A DNA stretch of 64,000 bases, taken from NCBI RefSeq assembly GCF_013449375.1, contig NZ_JACDRR010000011.1, positions 275,216 to 339,215 of the forward strand, written 5' to 3'. The stretch's first letter is position 1; each line of letters opens with the position of its first letter. The DNA comes from Pectobacterium sp. CFBP8739. GTDB lineage: Bacteria > Pseudomonadota > Gammaproteobacteria > Enterobacterales > Enterobacteriaceae. The position numbers were made by a program, and so were the translations under genes. Below the pieces are notes generated by a model. The model was not told the DNA's origin and made no database searches. It saw only the letters and a list, made by a program, of their open reading frames with translations. Below, piece by piece: positions 48,497-59,311 of the stretch.

Positions 48497-51373
48497 ATGA
48501 AGAATAGTCACCATGATTTATTTGCTGCGTTTACACTCCCCAACGGCACGACGCTGAAAAATCGGGTACTGATGGCGCCCATGACCACCTGTAGTGGATT
48601 TTATGATGGCAGCGTGACCAAAGAGCTGGTGGAATATTATCAGGCCAGAGCAGGCAGCATCGGCACCGTGATTGTGGAATGCTGTTTTATTGATGACAAA
48701 GGGTTGGCTTTTCCCGGCGCGATAGGAATAGACAACGACGACAAAATTGCCGGGCTGGCTAAAATTGCGACGGCGATTAAAGAGAAAGGCTCGACGGCAA
48801 TTCTGCAAATTTATCACGGCGGCCGTATGGTCGAACCGCGTTTTATCGGTGGTGCGACACCCGTGGCGCCGAGTGCCATTGCCGCGCCGCGCGCGGGTGC
48901 CATCGTTCCGGTCGCGCTATCGGGCGATGAGGTTGATGCCATGATCGGCAAGTTTGGCGATGCCGTTCATCGTGCCATTCAGGCGGGTTTTGATGGCGTG
49001 GAAATTCACGGCGCGAACACCTACCTGATCCAACAGTTTTATTCACCTCACTCTAATCGGCGCACAGATAAATGGGGCGGCAGCCGTGATAAACGTGCGG
49101 CGTTTCCGCTGGCCGTTCTGGATATTGCCCATGATGTTGCCGGTAAATACGCCGATTCTTCATTCATTATCGGCTATCGTTTCTCACCGGAAGAGATCGA
49201 AGAACCTGGTATTCATTTTGATGATTCACTCTATTTGCTGGAAAAATTAGCGGCACGCGGGCTGGATTACGTTCACTTCTCTATGGGAAATATTCTGCGT
49301 TCATCGATTGTCGAAACAAACGATCCGACGCCGCTGATTAAAAAATACGTTGCCCGCCGTTCCGCGACATTAGCGGCGATTCCGGTTATTGGCGTAGGAG
49401 ATATTGTCAATCAGGCAGACGCCGACGCGGCGCTGGAAAATGGTTATGATCTGATTGCCGTCGGCAGAGCCTGTATTGCTTATCCAGACTGGACGGATCG
49501 CATTGCCGAGCAGGAAAAACTCGAGCTTTATATTGCCAGCGATAAACGTGAAGCATTAACGATCCCTGAACCGCTGTGGCGTTTTTCATTAGTTGAAGCC
49601 ATGATTCGGGACGTGAATTTAACCGGCAAAAAATTTAAATCCGGGGTTTATCAGGAAAACGTTCAGGATGAATGTGGCGAGCTGCGAATTCAGGTTCATT
49701 TTGAGCAGAATCGGGTCGCCGATATTGCGTTGGAGAATAGCGAAATTGATGATTCACTGAAAATCAGTTTTGAGATTATCCGCGAGCGCATTCTGGATAC
49801 CAATAGTCCTCACGTTGATGCCGTAACGGGCGCAACGGCGCAGAGTGAAGCAATTAAAAAAGCCGTTACCAAGGCGATGGTGAAATCGAGCAAAGATGCC
49901 ATTATTGCCGACGGCGGTAATCCGGATGCGCGTCGCGAGGCGGATGTGGTGGTCATTGGCAGCGGCGGCGCGGGGCTGGCGGCAGCGATTCAGGCCAGCG
50001 AAGCGGGCGCGCGCGTTATCGTCATTGAAAAGATGCCCGTCATCGGCGGCAATACCATCAAGGCCTCTGCCGGTATGAATGCGGCAGGCACCGTCTTCCA
50101 GAAAAATAAAGGTATTGAAGATAGCCAAGCGCTGTTCTATGACGAAACGCTGAAAAGCGGCAAACAGAAGAACAATCCTGCGCTGGTGCAATACTTCGTC
50201 GATCATGCGTCTGACGCGATTAACTGGCTGGCGCAGCACGATATTGAACTGAGCGATATCACCACGACGGGCGGCATGAGCGTAGACAGAACGCATCGGC
50301 CTGCCAACGGTGCCGCGGTGGGCGGCTACCTGGTCAGCGGGCTGATTAAAAGCCTCAATAAATACAACATTGAGGTGCTGCTGGAAACGTCGGTGACCGA
50401 AATTGTTCAGGAAAAAGGCAAGGTTAGTGCCGTCAGAATCGTCAATGAGGAGCAGGAAGAGAGCCTGGTTGCGACAAAAGCGGTGATTGTCGCCACGGGC
50501 GGTTTTAGTGCTAATCAGGCGATGGTGGAGTCATACCGCCCAGACCTGAAAGGCTTTGTCACCACCAACCATAAAGGCGCAACGGGCGGCGGCATTCGCC
50601 TGCTGGAACAGATCGGCGCAGATACGGTGGATATGGGGGAAATTCAGACCCATCCGACGGTTGAACAGACGACGTCTTATCTGATTTCCGAATCCATTCG
50701 CGGCGGCGGGGCAATTCTGGTGTCACAGCGCGGGGAACGCTTCTTTAACGAAATGGAAACGCGGGATAATGTCTCTTCAGCCATCGTGAATCTGCCGGAA
50801 GGCTATGCGTACATCCTGTTTGACGAGCAGGTGAGAAGCCGCAATCGGGCGGTCGAAGAGTATGTCGCACAAGGGCTGACCGTTAGCGCGGGCAGCGTTG
50901 CGGAACTGGCCGACAAACTCGCTATGCCACAGGCTGCGCTACATGTCACATTCGAGCGCTACAATGCCTTTATTGCCGATAAGCACGATGAGGACTTTGG
51001 CCGCACGACGGGGATGCGTGACCCGCTGAATCAGGCGCCTTACTACGCCATTAAGGTAGCGCCGGGCGTACACCATACGATGGGGGGCGTTACCATCAAC
51101 GAGAAGGCAGAAGTGCTGAACCGTTATAAAGAGACGATCTCCGGAGCGTATGCCGCAGGGGAAGTGGTTGGCGGTATTCACGGTGCGAACCGCATTGGTG
51201 GCAACGCCGTCGCGGATATCATTATCTTCGGTATTCAGGCGGGGATTCAGGCGGCGGCCTATGCGCGAGCACCGCGTCGTTCGGACGTTTTTCCAACGAA
51301 GGCACGTAAAGCAAGATTTGCGAAAGCGGCGGCGAAAACGGCTGAAAAGCAGCCGATACTGGTCGCAGAGTAA
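48497..51373 (+). CDS. three-domain flavin reductase (OYE + FMN-binding + flavocytochrome c/fumarate-reductase domain)
   Basis: 958-aa soluble protein without signal peptide. Residues 1-360: Old-Yellow-Enzyme-type NADH:flavin oxidoreductase barrel (QIYHGGR, GFDGVEIHGANTYLIQQF). Residues 375-462: FMN_bind domain with the flavinylation motif DAVTGAT (441-447), where T447 would carry covalent FMN. Residues 482-930: FAD domain with GSGGAGLAAAIQASEAGA and fumarate-reductase active-site segments THRPANGAAVGG, GERFFNEMETRDN, HHTMGGV and HGANRIGGNAVAD. The same layout is known for a soluble NADH:fumarate reductase of Klebsiella pneumoniae. It probably reduces fumarate or a related enoate with NADH. 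Followed by apbE. Confidence 0.88.
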   Translation: MKNSHHDLFAAFTLPNGTTLKNRVLMAPMTTCSGFYDGSVTKELVEYYQARAGSIGTVIVECCFIDDKGLAFPGAIGIDNDDKIAGLAKIATAIKEKGSTAILQIYHGGRMVEPRFIGGATPVAPSAIAAPRAGAIVPVALSGDEVDAMIGKFGDAVHRAIQAGFDGVEIHGANTYLIQQFYSPHSNRRTDKWGGSRDKRAAFPLAVLDIAHDVAGKYADSSFIIGYRFSPEEIEEPGIHFDDSLYLLEKLAARGLDYVHFSMGNILRSSIVETNDPTPLIKKYVARRSATLAAIPVIGVGDIVNQADADAALENGYDLIAVGRACIAYPDWTDRIAEQEKLELYIASDKREALTIPEPLWRFSLVEAMIRDVNLTGKKFKSGVYQENVQDECGELRIQVHFEQNRVADIALENSEIDDSLKISFEIIRERILDTNSPHVDAVTGATAQSEAIKKAVTKAMVKSSKDAIIADGGNPDARREADVVVIGSGGAGLAAAIQASEAGARVIVIEKMPVIGGNTIKASAGMNAAGTVFQKNKGIEDSQALFYDETLKSGKQKNNPALVQYFVDHASDAINWLAQHDIELSDITTTGGMSVDRTHRPANGAAVGGYLVSGLIKSLNKYNIEVLLETSVTEIVQEKGKVSAVRIVNEEQEESLVATKAVIVATGGFSANQAMVESYRPDLKGFVTTNHKGATGGGIRLLEQIGADTVDMGEIQTHPTVEQTTSYLISESIRGGGAILVSQRGERFFNEMETRDNVSSAIVNLPEGYAYILFDEQVRSRNRAVEEYVAQGLTVSAGSVAELADKLAMPQAALHVTFERYNAFIADKHDEDFGRTTGMRDPLNQAPYYAIKVAPGVHHTMGGVTINEKAEVLNRYKETISGAYAAGEVVGGIHGANRIGGNAVADIIIFGIQAGIQAAAYARAPRRSDVFPTKARKARFAKAAAKTAEKQPILVAE

Positions 51374-51487
51374 GTGATAGAAAAGAACGTGATAAAAGAG
51401 TAAGGCTGATGGCGAGCGTCTCAAAGGGCGCTCGCGGTTTTCCTGCCATTTCCTCTCTGTACCGAAATCGTCCATGGGAGTCACGGT

Positions 51488-52474
51488 ATGCCTTCTGTCG
51501 ATAATGCTTACGTCTATTCCGTTCACCTGATGGGCAGCCCCATTCTGCTCAAACTGTTTGTCCATGATGAAACCGCCGTCAGGCAGGTTTTCCAACGCAT
51601 CAAGCAACTTGAAGCTCAGCTAACCGTCAACCGAGCGCAGTCGGAAGTGATGAGCATCAATCATGCGGCGGGCAAAGCGTATGTGTCGGTCAGCCCGATT
51701 GTCTTTGAGCTGATTAAACGCGCCAAAGCGGTGAGCCTGATGGAAAATAGTGCTTTTAATGTGGCGATTGGCCCCGTCGTCAAACTGTGGAAAATCGGTT
51801 TTAGCGGCAGCACGGTGCCTGACTGCGCATCGATACAACGGGCGCTGGCATTAACGCATCCCGAGCGCATTATTCTCCGAGAACAGGACTGCGCGGTGTT
51901 GCTGGAAAGCGCGGGAATGGAGATAGACCTGGGCGGGATCGCGAAAGGGTATATTGCCGATATCGTCCGGGACGTTCTGCATCAACATGCGATTCAGGAT
52001 GCGCTGATCAATCTGGGGGGAAACGTGCTGGCTATCGGTAAAGCGTTGACGGATGAGCAGGGATTATGGAACGTCGGATTGCAAAAGCCTTTCGCAGATC
52101 GCGATAGCCTGCTGGGCATCATTCAGGTGAAGGACAAATCCGTGGTGACATCCGGCGTCTATGAACGCTTTTTTACCGTGGATGACCATATATACCACCA
52201 TATTCTCGATCCCAAAACGGGTTATCCGCTGGATAATGAACTGCACAGCGTCACGGTTATCTCGAATGATTCTCTCGACGGCGATATCTACACCACGCTG
52301 CTCTATGGCATGGGCGTGAACGCGGGTATTGAATTTCTACAAAACCAGCCGGATATCGAAGCGATATTTGTGACAAAAGCACGAGAAATTATTTTCTCTT
52401 CGCAGCGGTGTCATACGTTTGAATTGCTGGATACGGATTATTCGGTGGCCGTTAGCATTGAAAAACAAGAGTAA
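51488..52474 (+). CDS. apbE: FAD:protein FMN transferase (ApbE family), cytoplasmic
   Basis: 328 aa. ApbE enzymes transfer FMN from FAD to a Thr in D-x-x-(S/T)-G/A-A-T motifs. Family marks: INHAAGKAYVSVSP, MEIDLGGIAKGYIADIV, LINLGGNVLAIG, VVTSGVYERFF and the metal-binding DGDIYTTLLYGMG. Unlike typical ApbE it has no signal peptide or lipobox, so it works in the cytoplasm, matching the neighbouring soluble flavoenzyme with a DAVTGAT site 114 bp upstream. The obvious inference is that it flavinylates that protein. A terminator follows. Confidence 0.9.
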   Translation: MPSVDNAYVYSVHLMGSPILLKLFVHDETAVRQVFQRIKQLEAQLTVNRAQSEVMSINHAAGKAYVSVSPIVFELIKRAKAVSLMENSAFNVAIGPVVKLWKIGFSGSTVPDCASIQRALALTHPERIILREQDCAVLLESAGMEIDLGGIAKGYIADIVRDVLHQHAIQDALINLGGNVLAIGKALTDEQGLWNVGLQKPFADRDSLLGIIQVKDKSVVTSGVYERFFTVDDHIYHHILDPKTGYPLDNELHSVTVISNDSLDGDIYTTLLYGMGVNAGIEFLQNQPDIEAIFVTKAREIIFSSQRCHTFELLDTDYSVAVSIEKQE

Positions 52475-52579
52475 CAATCTGTTTACTAAAGGGATATTTA
52501 GTCCAGAGAGACGTGACAAGCGTATTGTCTTACCTGACTTAACCGAGCAGCACCATCTAGGTGTTATAGCCGAAAAAGG

Positions 52580-52608
52580 AAAGTAGCCTATCAATGACAG
52601 GCTACTTT
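52580..52608. terminator. bidirectional terminator between apbE and fabI
   Basis: Perfect 10-bp stem (aaagtagcct / aggctacttt) with a nine-base loop, A-rich on one side and T-rich on the other, between convergent genes. Confidence 0.88.
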
Positions 52609-52615
52609 TGATGAC

Positions 52616-53404
52616 TTATTTCAGTTCCAGCTCGTTCATTGCAGCGATGCTGAAACCGCCGTCAACGTGCAGAACTTCACCGGAGATACCGGCAGCCAGA
52701 TCGGAACACAGGAACGCAGCAGAGTTGCCCACGTCTTCAATGGTCACGACACGGCGGATTGGCGTAACGGCTTCGCAATGCGACAGCATTTTCTTGAAAT
52801 CTTTGATGCCAGACGCAGCCAGTGTACGAATCGGGCCCGCAGAGATGGCGTTAACACGCACGCCCTGAGCACCCATCGCATTCGCCATGTAACGCACGTT
52901 CGCTTCCAGAGACGCTTTTGCCAGACCCATCACGTTGTAGTTCGGGATGGCGCGCTCAGCACCCAAGTAGGACAGGGTAACCAGCGCAGAGTTCGGGTTC
53001 AGCATTTTACGGCAGGCTTTTGCCATCGCAACAAAGCTGTAAGAGCTGATATCGTGAGCGATGTTGAAACCTTCACGGGTCACGGCATCAACGTAGTCAC
53101 CGTCCAGTTGGTCGCCCGGTGCGTAAGCGATAGAGTGCACGAAGCCATCAAAGGTCGGCCATACGTTAGCCAGTTCGGTAAACAGTGCTTCGATGCTGGC
53201 ATCTTCAGCGACATCACACGGCAGAACGATGCTGGAACCCAGCTCGCTGGCAAAGCCTTCAACGCGTGCTTTCAATTTGTCGTTCTGATACGTGAAGGCC
53301 AGTTCGGCACCTTCGCGCTGCATTGCTTGTGCAATACCGTAGGCAATAGAACGGTTGCTGGCAACACCTGTTACCAGAATGCGCTTACCGGTAAGAAAAC
53401 CCAT
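52616..53404 (-). CDS. fabI: enoyl-[acyl-carrier-protein] reductase (NADH)
   Basis: Last reductive step of fatty-acid elongation, 262 aa SDR-fold enzyme and target of triclosan and diazaborines. NADH-binding [13 protein letters not shown] at the N-terminus, catalytic Tyr and Lys in [12 protein letters not shown], and the substrate-loop segment [16 protein letters not shown]. Start [13 protein letters not shown] is the family start; upstream open codons in this frame extend into the sap region and are not used. Location beside sapF is conserved in E. coli. Confidence 0.98.
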   Translation of the reverse strand: MGFLTGKRILVTGVASNRSIAYGIAQAMQREGAELAFTYQNDKLKARVEGFASELGSSIVLPCDVAEDASIEALFTELANVWPTFDGFVHSIAYAPGDQLDGDYVDAVTREGFNIAHDISSYSFVAMAKACRKMLNPNSALVTLSYLGAERAIPNYNVMGLAKASLEANVRYMANAMGAQGVRVNAISAGPIRTLAASGIKDFKKMLSHCEAVTPIRRVVTIEDVGNSAAFLCSDLAAGISGEVLHVDGGFSIAAMNELELK

Positions 53405-53597
53405 AGCAGTAATCCTTGTGATCATTGTTGCTGCGATCGCCACTTCGGTGCCGGTAAACCTACGCGGCAAGTGGCGACCGAGATGAATAAACCGCGCGAT
53501 TCTACCATGTTGGGGACGGTAGGGGTACTCCGAGCAGTATCCGCCTTTTTCCACAGCCCTGTGGCTGTCGCGGGGATACCGCCGTGGTGCGCGGAGA

Positions 53598-54413
53598 TTA
53601 ACGTTGTGCGCCGTCGCGTCGCCAGGCATCGGCACTGAGCGCTTCGCCGAAATGGCTGGCAATTAAACGTTTCGTCAGGTCATGGAGCGGGGCGGACAAC
53701 ACATCGGCGGTACTGCCGCGTTCGACCACTTCGCCTGCCTGCATCACCAGAATCTGGTCGCTGATATGCTTCATCATGCCCAGATGCTGCGTCACGTAAA
53801 TATAAGAGATACCGTGCTTTTCCTGTAACTCCAGCATCAGGTTAATAATCTGTGACCGCATAGACATATCCAGTGACGCCAGCGCCTCATCGGCGACAAT
53901 CACTTTTGGTTGCAGAATCAGCGCGCGTGCCAGACCGACACGCTGTTTTTGCCCTGGCGCAAGCGCATGCGGATAATAATAGGCGTGATCGGGCCGTAGC
54001 CCAACCTGATGCAGCGCCTGATTAATCGCTCTTTCGCGCGCTTCGGCGCTGAGATCGGTATTGAGCCGCAGCGGGACGTCCAGCAGTTGCCCAATGCGCT
54101 GGCGCGGGTTGAGCGCATTGCTCGCATCCTGAAAGATCATGCGGATGCGTTGGCTGCGGTAGCGGTAATCGCCGTAGTGCAGCGGATGATCGTCGATAAC
54201 CAGCTCGCCGGACGTCGGCGCGATCATGCCCGACAGCATTTTAGCCAGCGTTGATTTCCCCGAACCGTTCTCACCGATAATGGCGAGCGTTTGCCGTTCG
54301 CGCAGCGTAAAGCTGACGGATTTCACCGCCTCAACATGCTGACGACGGAACAGCCCGGTCCGGTAGCGGAACGTCTTGGTCAGGTTGCGGGCTTCAAGCA
54401 GCATCTCAACCAT
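53598..54413 (-). CDS. sapF: peptide transport ATP-binding protein SapF
   Basis: ABC ATPase, 271 aa, of the oligopeptide-transporter subfamily: Walker [11 protein letters not shown]-loop [17 protein letters not shown], signature [15 protein letters not shown], Walker [13 protein letters not shown]. Partner of SapD. The ATG overlaps the sapD stop by one base (ATGA), so translation is coupled. Sap systems are linked to resistance to antimicrobial peptides and, in E. coli, putrescine export and potassium uptake via Trk. Confidence 0.95.
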   Translation of the reverse strand: MVEMLLEARNLTKTFRYRTGLFRRQHVEAVKSVSFTLRERQTLAIIGENGSGKSTLAKMLSGMIAPTSGELVIDDHPLHYGDYRYRSQRIRMIFQDASNALNPRQRIGQLLDVPLRLNTDLSAEARERAINQALHQVGLRPDHAYYYPHALAPGQKQRVGLARALILQPKVIVADEALASLDMSMRSQIINLMLELQEKHGISYIYVTQHLGMMKHISDQILVMQAGEVVERGSTADVLSAPLHDLTKRLIASHFGEALSADAWRRDGAQR

Positions 54414-55405
54414 CACGGTTCCTCCATGTTGAGCGGAAAGTGGCAAGCATATAAGTGGTTCTTAACGGAGAGCAGCGGCGGCGTTTGCATACACTGCTTT
54501 TGTGAATACGGGCAGCGCGGGCCAAGCCGGCAGCCAATCGGTAGGTGCTCTAACGACGGAATCGCCCCGTTCAGGGTGTTGAGTCGGCTTTTGTGCGGCA
54601 GCGAGCGGCCGAAATCGGGCATTGCACGAATCAGCGCCTGCGTATAAGGATGGCGCGGCGCGGTGATCAAATCTTCACAGGTGGCGCTCTCCACTGTTTG
54701 CCCGCAATAAAGCACGTTAATCCGGTCAGCCCATTTGCTCATGGTTTGCAGGTCATGGCTGATGAGCAGAATCGTCGTGTTATTGTTCTGGTTCAGGCGC
54801 GACAGCAGGCGGAAAATCTGCACCTGCGTGGTGGATTCCATCGCGTTGGTGGGTTCATCGGCAATCAGCAGGCGCGGCTGGTTCGCCAGCGCGATGGCAA
54901 TCATCACTTTCTGGCACTCGCCGTCGCTTAGCTCGTAGGGATAGCTGCCCATAATATCTTTGTGATCTTTAATCCCGACGCGGTGCAGCAGTTCGATAGC
55001 GCGGCGCTTGCGCCAGTTGAATCGCTGCCACCAGCGGCCTTTGTACGTCCAGCCTGGAATCGCCTGCACCAACTGCCGCCCGATACTCTCGGACGGATCG
55101 AGACAGGATTGCGGCTCTTGGAAAATCATGGAGACGTTATGGCCGACCAGTTTACGTCGCTCGCGCGACGACAACTGCAGCAGGTCGATATCATCAAAGC
55201 GGAAGCGATCGGCGGTCACGCGCCAGTTTTCTTTGGTGATCCCACAGATGGCTTTGGCGATCAGGCTTTTACCTGAGCCGGATTCGCCCACTAGCCCGCG
55301 AATTTCCCCTTCGCTCAGCGTCATGCTGACGCGGTCGACGGCTTTTACCGCGCCGTCGGGGGTCAGGAATTCAATCGTCAGGTTACGGATATCAAGTAAT
55401 GGCAT
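54413..55405 (-). CDS. sapD: peptide transport ATP-binding protein SapD
   Basis: ABC ATPase, 330 aa: Walker [10 protein letters not shown]-loop [19 protein letters not shown], signature [15 protein letters not shown], Walker [13 protein letters not shown], and the C-terminal oligopeptide/dipeptide-transporter cysteine segment ([14 protein letters not shown]). SapD binds ATP and supports Trk potassium uptake in E. coli. Sixteen bp after sapC, overlapping sapF. Confidence 0.96.
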   Translation of the reverse strand: MPLLDIRNLTIEFLTPDGAVKAVDRVSMTLSEGEIRGLVGESGSGKSLIAKAICGITKENWRVTADRFRFDDIDLLQLSSRERRKLVGHNVSMIFQEPQSCLDPSESIGRQLVQAIPGWTYKGRWWQRFNWRKRRAIELLHRVGIKDHKDIMGSYPYELSDGECQKVMIAIALANQPRLLIADEPTNAMESTTQVQIFRLLSRLNQNNNTTILLISHDLQTMSKWADRINVLYCGQTVESATCEDLITAPRHPYTQALIRAMPDFGRSLPHKSRLNTLNGAIPSLEHLPIGCRLGPRCPYSQKQCMQTPPLLSVKNHLYACHFPLNMEEP

Positions 55406-55421
55406 AGGGAGTCGTCGCCTC

Positions 55422-56312
55422 TTATTCCGTTTCCGCGGCGAGCGCGCGGCGGATGCCGTCGCCCAGCAGGTTGACGATTAACACGCTCAGCGCGATAGCC
55501 GCGCCGGGCAGCATCACGGTCCACGGTGCGGCATAAACCAACTCCAGGGAGTTGCCAAGCAGAGCCCCCCATTCGGTCGTCGGTAGCTGTGCACCCAAAT
55601 CGAGAAAGCCCAGCGCGGCGATATCCAAAATGGCGATCGACAGCGCGCGGGTAAACTCGGAAACCAGCAGCGCGGCGATATTCGGCAGCACCACGTACCA
55701 CACCAGATAAAACGTGGACGCACCGTCGAGACGAGCGGCGATCACATACTCTTTATCCATTTCATCGTGTACGGCGTTGTAGATAGTACGCACCATGCGC
55801 GGCAGCAGTGCCAGCCAAACGGCGAGCATCGCGTGTTCGAGCTTGGGGCCGATAAAAGCGATGACCACAATCGCCAGCAGCAGCGACGGAATGGACAGCA
55901 GCGTATCCAGAATATGATTGAGCATCGCAGAGCGCAGCCCACGGGTGACGCCTGCAAAAACGCCCAGTACGATGCCGCACAGCGCCGCTGCGTAGGTGAC
56001 GATGAGCGACGCGCCTACGGTCGGCGCTGCACCGCTCAATAAGCGACTTAGCTGATCGCGGCCTAAATCATCGGTGCCGAGAAAGAACGACACTTCGCCA
56101 TAATGTGACCAGGAAGGGGGCAGCAATTGATAGCCCAAAAATTGCTGGTCAACTTCATAAGGTGCGAGAAATTTGCCGAACAGGCACAGACCGAGCAGGA
56201 TCAGAAAACCGTACAGCCCGATCATCGCCAGCATATCCTGATGGAATGCGCGCCAGGTATCGCCCAGTCGGCTAGGCAACCGTTTTTCGCTATACACGTT
56301 ATCGAAGGGCAT
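55422..56312 (-). CDS. sapC: peptide transport permease SapC
   Basis: Inner-membrane permease, 296 aa, of the DppC/OppC type with an N-terminal cytoplasmic stretch, about six membrane helices and the EAA-like loop ([27 protein letters not shown]). Pairs with SapB to form the translocation pore. Its start overlaps the sapB end by 14 bp. Confidence 0.95.
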   Translation of the reverse strand: MPFDNVYSEKRLPSRLGDTWRAFHQDMLAMIGLYGFLILLGLCLFGKFLAPYEVDQQFLGYQLLPPSWSHYGEVSFFLGTDDLGRDQLSRLLSGAAPTVGASLIVTYAAALCGIVLGVFAGVTRGLRSAMLNHILDTLLSIPSLLLAIVVIAFIGPKLEHAMLAVWLALLPRMVRTIYNAVHDEMDKEYVIAARLDGASTFYLVWYVVLPNIAALLVSEFTRALSIAILDIAALGFLDLGAQLPTTEWGALLGNSLELVYAAPWTVMLPGAAIALSVLIVNLLGDGIRRALAAETE

Positions 56313-57264
56313 ACCATTCCTTGTGTTTTAACGGATTTGCCATAGCACCCCAAATATCAGACAGGATGTTGACCGTGATGACCAGTGCGCCGACAACCAT
56401 GACGCCCGCAGAAATCGCCGCGTAGTCCTGCTGGCGAATGGCATTGACCAGCCAACGGCCAATTCCCGGCCAGTTAAAGACCACTTCGGTAATCATCGTC
56501 AGCGTCAGCATCGTGGAAAATTGTAATCCCAGTTTGGGAATAATCGGTGGTAGCGCGTTATGAATCAGATGGCGGCGAATGACCGTAAAGCGAGACAGTC
56601 CGCGGGTTGCCGCCGCTTTAATGTAGTTTTTGCTGATAATTTCCGTGGTACTGACGCGCATCAGGCGGATCACTTCGGTCGTCGGCCCAACGGCCAGCAC
56701 GGTAATCGGCAGAATCAGGTGGCGAATAGCGCTGACGATCATTTCACTACGATGGGGAGAATCTGACAGCCAGGCGTCAATCAAGGCAAATCCGGTGACG
56801 GTTTTCACCTGATAGAGCAGGTCGAAGCGGCCTGAAACCGGCAACCAGCCGAGGTGCAACGAGAAAAACAGCGTCAGCAGCAGCGCCAGCCAGAACACGG
56901 GCAGGGAAAAACCAATGAGCGCTAGCGTGCTGATCACAATATCCGCGCCGCGATTCTGCATCACGCCAGCGGTAATGCCCAGCGGGATCCCGACCAGCAG
57001 CGAGAGCGCAAACGCCAGAAGACAAAGCTCGATCGTGGCTGGAAACACTTCTTTCAGCAGCTCGCTGATAGCTTGTCCGTTAATGCTGGAGCGACCGAAA
57101 TCTCCCTGAAGCAGGCCGGTGAGGTAAAAATGATAGGCATCAAACAGCGCCGCGCCGTTGAGCGGGGCGTTGGGCGTGTAGTAACTGAGGCTAAAGCCAA
57201 TCAGCGTTAGTAGTGACAGTGTCACTATCAGTAACACCAGACGTCGCAAGGTAAAAATAATCAC
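56299..57264 (-). CDS. sapB: peptide transport permease SapB
   Basis: Inner-membrane permease, 321 aa, of the DppB/OppB type: N-terminal helix ([20 protein letters not shown]), about six helices, and the EAA-like loop ([29 protein letters not shown]). The start is a GTG at 57264 overlapping the sapA stop by four bases (GTGA). Confidence 0.94.
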   Translation of the reverse strand: MIIFTLRRLVLLIVTLSLLTLIGFSLSYYTPNAPLNGAALFDAYHFYLTGLLQGDFGRSSINGQAISELLKEVFPATIELCLLAFALSLLVGIPLGITAGVMQNRGADIVISTLALIGFSLPVFWLALLLTLFFSLHLGWLPVSGRFDLLYQVKTVTGFALIDAWLSDSPHRSEMIVSAIRHLILPITVLAVGPTTEVIRLMRVSTTEIISKNYIKAAATRGLSRFTVIRRHLIHNALPPIIPKLGLQFSTMLTLTMITEVVFNWPGIGRWLVNAIRQQDYAAISAGVMVVGALVITVNILSDIWGAMANPLKHKEWYALR

Positions 57265-58949
57265 GGCTGTGCTTCCTCCACGGTTTCCGGTGCAGAGGGT
57301 TTCTGCTGCGCATGTTGATCCTCGCGGAAGACGCCCGCGAATGAGGCATTGCCGAAGGGGCTTAATACCAGCCCTTTCATATCATAGCGGTAGGCCAGCA
57401 GTCGCAATGACGACGCCAGCGGCAGCACAGGTAGTTGCTCCGCCAGAATACGCTGTGCCTGTTGATAATAGTCAATCCGCTTAGAAAGCTGCTGTGACGA
57501 GAGCGCGTTTTGCAGCACTTCGTCAAACGTAGGATCGCACCAGTGCGCGTAGTTGCTCTGGGAACGAATTGCCGCGCAGCTTAGCAGCGGGCGGAAAAAG
57601 CTGTCTGGGTCGTTACTGTCCGTTGCCCAGCCTGCCAGCGTTAAATCGTGGCTGAGTTCCATGAGCTTCGCTTCCTGGAAACGGCCTTCCACCGGCACGA
57701 TGGTCACGGTGACGCCAATTTGCGCCAGATCGGCCTGTATCAGCTCTGCGGTTTTCAATGGGCTGGGGTTGTAAGATTGTGAGGCGCTGGGCACCCACAG
57801 GCGCAGGCTGAGGTTAGTCAGCCCCAGTTCCTGCAAGATTTGCTGGGCTTTTTGCGGGTTATATTCCGTAATCTGTGATTCATTGTCGTATGCCCACGAT
57901 GCACGGGGCAGTATAGACGCGGCCGTTTCCGCCGTGCCGTAATAAATCGACTGCATTAGCCTGTCGTTATTGATCGCCAGCGCGATGGCTTCCCGCACGC
58001 GGCGGTCGTCCAACGGCGGTTTACGCACGTTAAAGGCCAGATAGGCGACGTTCATGCCGGGGCGCAACGACAGACGCAGACGGGGGTCGTTACGCAGAAT
58101 CGTCAACTGACTGGCAGCCGGATAGGCGAGAACATCACACTCGCCCGTCAGCAGTTTGGACAAACGTCCCGTACCGCCGGAACCGAGATCGACAACCACC
58201 TGCCGCATACGTGGCAAACCGCGCCAATAATTTCCATTGCGTATCAGCCGGATATATTGCCCATGACGATATTGGTTGAGTAAGTAAGGCCCAGTGCCGA
58301 CCGGTTCGCGATCTAACAGCTCTTTTTTATCTTCTTCTGTCAACTGTTGTGCGTATTCTGCGGACAAAATCGGGGCGTAGTGTGTAGCCAAATGCCATAA
58401 AAAAGAGGCATCCGGACTGTTAAGGCGGATCTCAACGCTATACTCGCCCAGCTTACGGATGCTTTGCACCGAATCAGCGAATTGCAGGCTGTCGAAATAG
58501 GGGTATTCGCCGCCGTTGACATCATGATACGGGTGCTTTTCGTCCAGCATGCGCTGGAAGCTGAATATCACGTCATCGGCGTTCATATTGCGGGTCGGGC
58601 TGAACCAGGCGGTGTGCTGAAACGGCACATCGCGACGCAGATAGAAACGGTATGTCGAACCATTGTCCAGCACTTCCCAGCGTTGGGCCAGTTCTGGCAT
58701 CAGACGATAGGTATAAGGGTCGACATCCAGTAGACGATCGTAAAGCTGCGCCGCTAGTGTATCAATGGTGACACCACTGCGCGCCATCTGCGGGTTAAAT
58801 GTGTTCAGGACATCATTGACACAATAGACAAAACCGCTCTGGCGAATATTTTCCAGCGAAGCAGGTGACGTTGGCACGGACGTCGGGGCGGCCAGTGCAG
58901 GCAATGCCAGCCAGGTGAATGCCAGTGCGAAACAGGTTTTTCCGAACAT
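57261..58949 (-). CDS. sapA: peptide-binding protein SapA
   Basis: Periplasmic solute-binding family 5 protein, 562 aa, with a signal peptide ending in ALAA near residue 19. Closely follows E. coli Sap[91 protein letters not shown]. Captures antimicrobial peptides or other substrates for the SapBCDF importer. First gene of a five-gene operon. The start lacks a clear ribosome binding site; an in-frame ATG 19 codons upstream (59006) is an alternative. Confidence 0.94.
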   Translation of the reverse strand: MFGKTCFALAFTWLALPALAAPTSVPTSPASLENIRQSGFVYCVNDVLNTFNPQMARSGVTIDTLAAQLYDRLLDVDPYTYRLMPELAQRWEVLDNGSTYRFYLRRDVPFQHTAWFSPTRNMNADDVIFSFQRMLDEKHPYHDVNGGEYPYFDSLQFADSVQSIRKLGEYSVEIRLNSPDASFLWHLATHYAPILSAEYAQQLTEEDKKELLDREPVGTGPYLLNQYRHGQYIRLIRNGNYWRGLPRMRQVVVDLGSGGTGRLSKLLTGECDVLAYPAASQLTILRNDPRLRLSLRPGMNVAYLAFNVRKPPLDDRRVREAIALAINNDRLMQSIYYGTAETAASILPRASWAYDNESQITEYNPQKAQQILQELGLTNLSLRLWVPSASQSYNPSPLKTAELIQADLAQIGVTVTIVPVEGRFQEAKLMELSHDLTLAGWATDSNDPDSFFRPLLSCAAIRSQSNYAHWCDPTFDEVLQNALSSQQLSKRIDYYQQAQRILAEQLPVLPLASSLRLLAYRYDMKGLVLSPFGNASFAGVFREDQHAQQKPSAPETVEEAQP

Positions 58950-59182
58950 ACGGGATTTTTCAGTCAATACGGTTATATACAGAGTGTATCGCACTCTTGG
59001 CATCCTCCCCACTCTTGTTATGCGCGTCTGGCGACTTTCCAACCGTTTAAACCACCAACACGGTCAGCAGAGGGGAGAGAAATCATCCTATTCTACCGGT
59101 ATTTCTGCTGTGAATGACATCGGCAGGAACCCCATAGTCAGTATGGAAATGAGAAAAATTCTCAACAAAGTGCTTTACAGGT
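58950..59182. other. sapA upstream region
   Basis: No gene seen. This part of the sapA-celV gap must hold the sapA promoter; the remainder of the gap contains the Fur box and the RyhB RNA. Confidence 0.55.
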
Positions 59183-59201
59183 GATACTGATAACCATTAT
59201 C
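59183..59201 (+). promoter_or_regulatory. Fur box of ryhB
   Basis: GATACTGATAACCATTATC matches the 19-bp Fur consensus at 17 positions. It lies about ten bases before the predicted RyhB 5' end, where it would overlap the promoter and silence it when iron is plentiful. Confidence 0.88.
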
Positions 59202-59210
59202 ATCATTTTC

Positions 59211-59311
59211 GCACTTCGGCGGTGGCTTCTCGCAGGCACTGAAGGAGAGCACGACATTGCTCACATTGCTTCCAGTATTATTTTAGCCAGCCTATGTGCT
59301 GGCTTTTTTTT
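59211..59311 (+). ncRNA. ryhB: RyhB iron-regulated small RNA
   Basis: The core (from about 59246: GAGAGCACGACATTGCTCAC, continuing to CCAGTATTA at about 59280) is nearly identical to the conserved target-pairing and Hfq-binding region of E. coli RyhB. It is followed by a terminator hairpin (AGCCAGC...GCTGGCT) with eight Ts ending near 59311. The 5' end is estimated from the Fur-box promoter and the roughly 90-100 nt size. RyhB works with Hfq to repress mRNAs of iron-using proteins such as SodB and TCA enzymes during iron starvation. Identified by sequence, not by its E. coli neighbours, which are absent. Confidence 0.9.

Noticed and set aside
48310..48507. 65-codon frame before the fumarate-reductase-like gene
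   Set aside because: Lys/Asn-rich product of AT-rich DNA; overlaps the well-supported start at 48497.
52667..53638. 323-codon open frame antisense to fabI
   Set aside because: Lies entirely opposite a highly conserved gene; composition is typical of an antisense shadow and it resembles no family.
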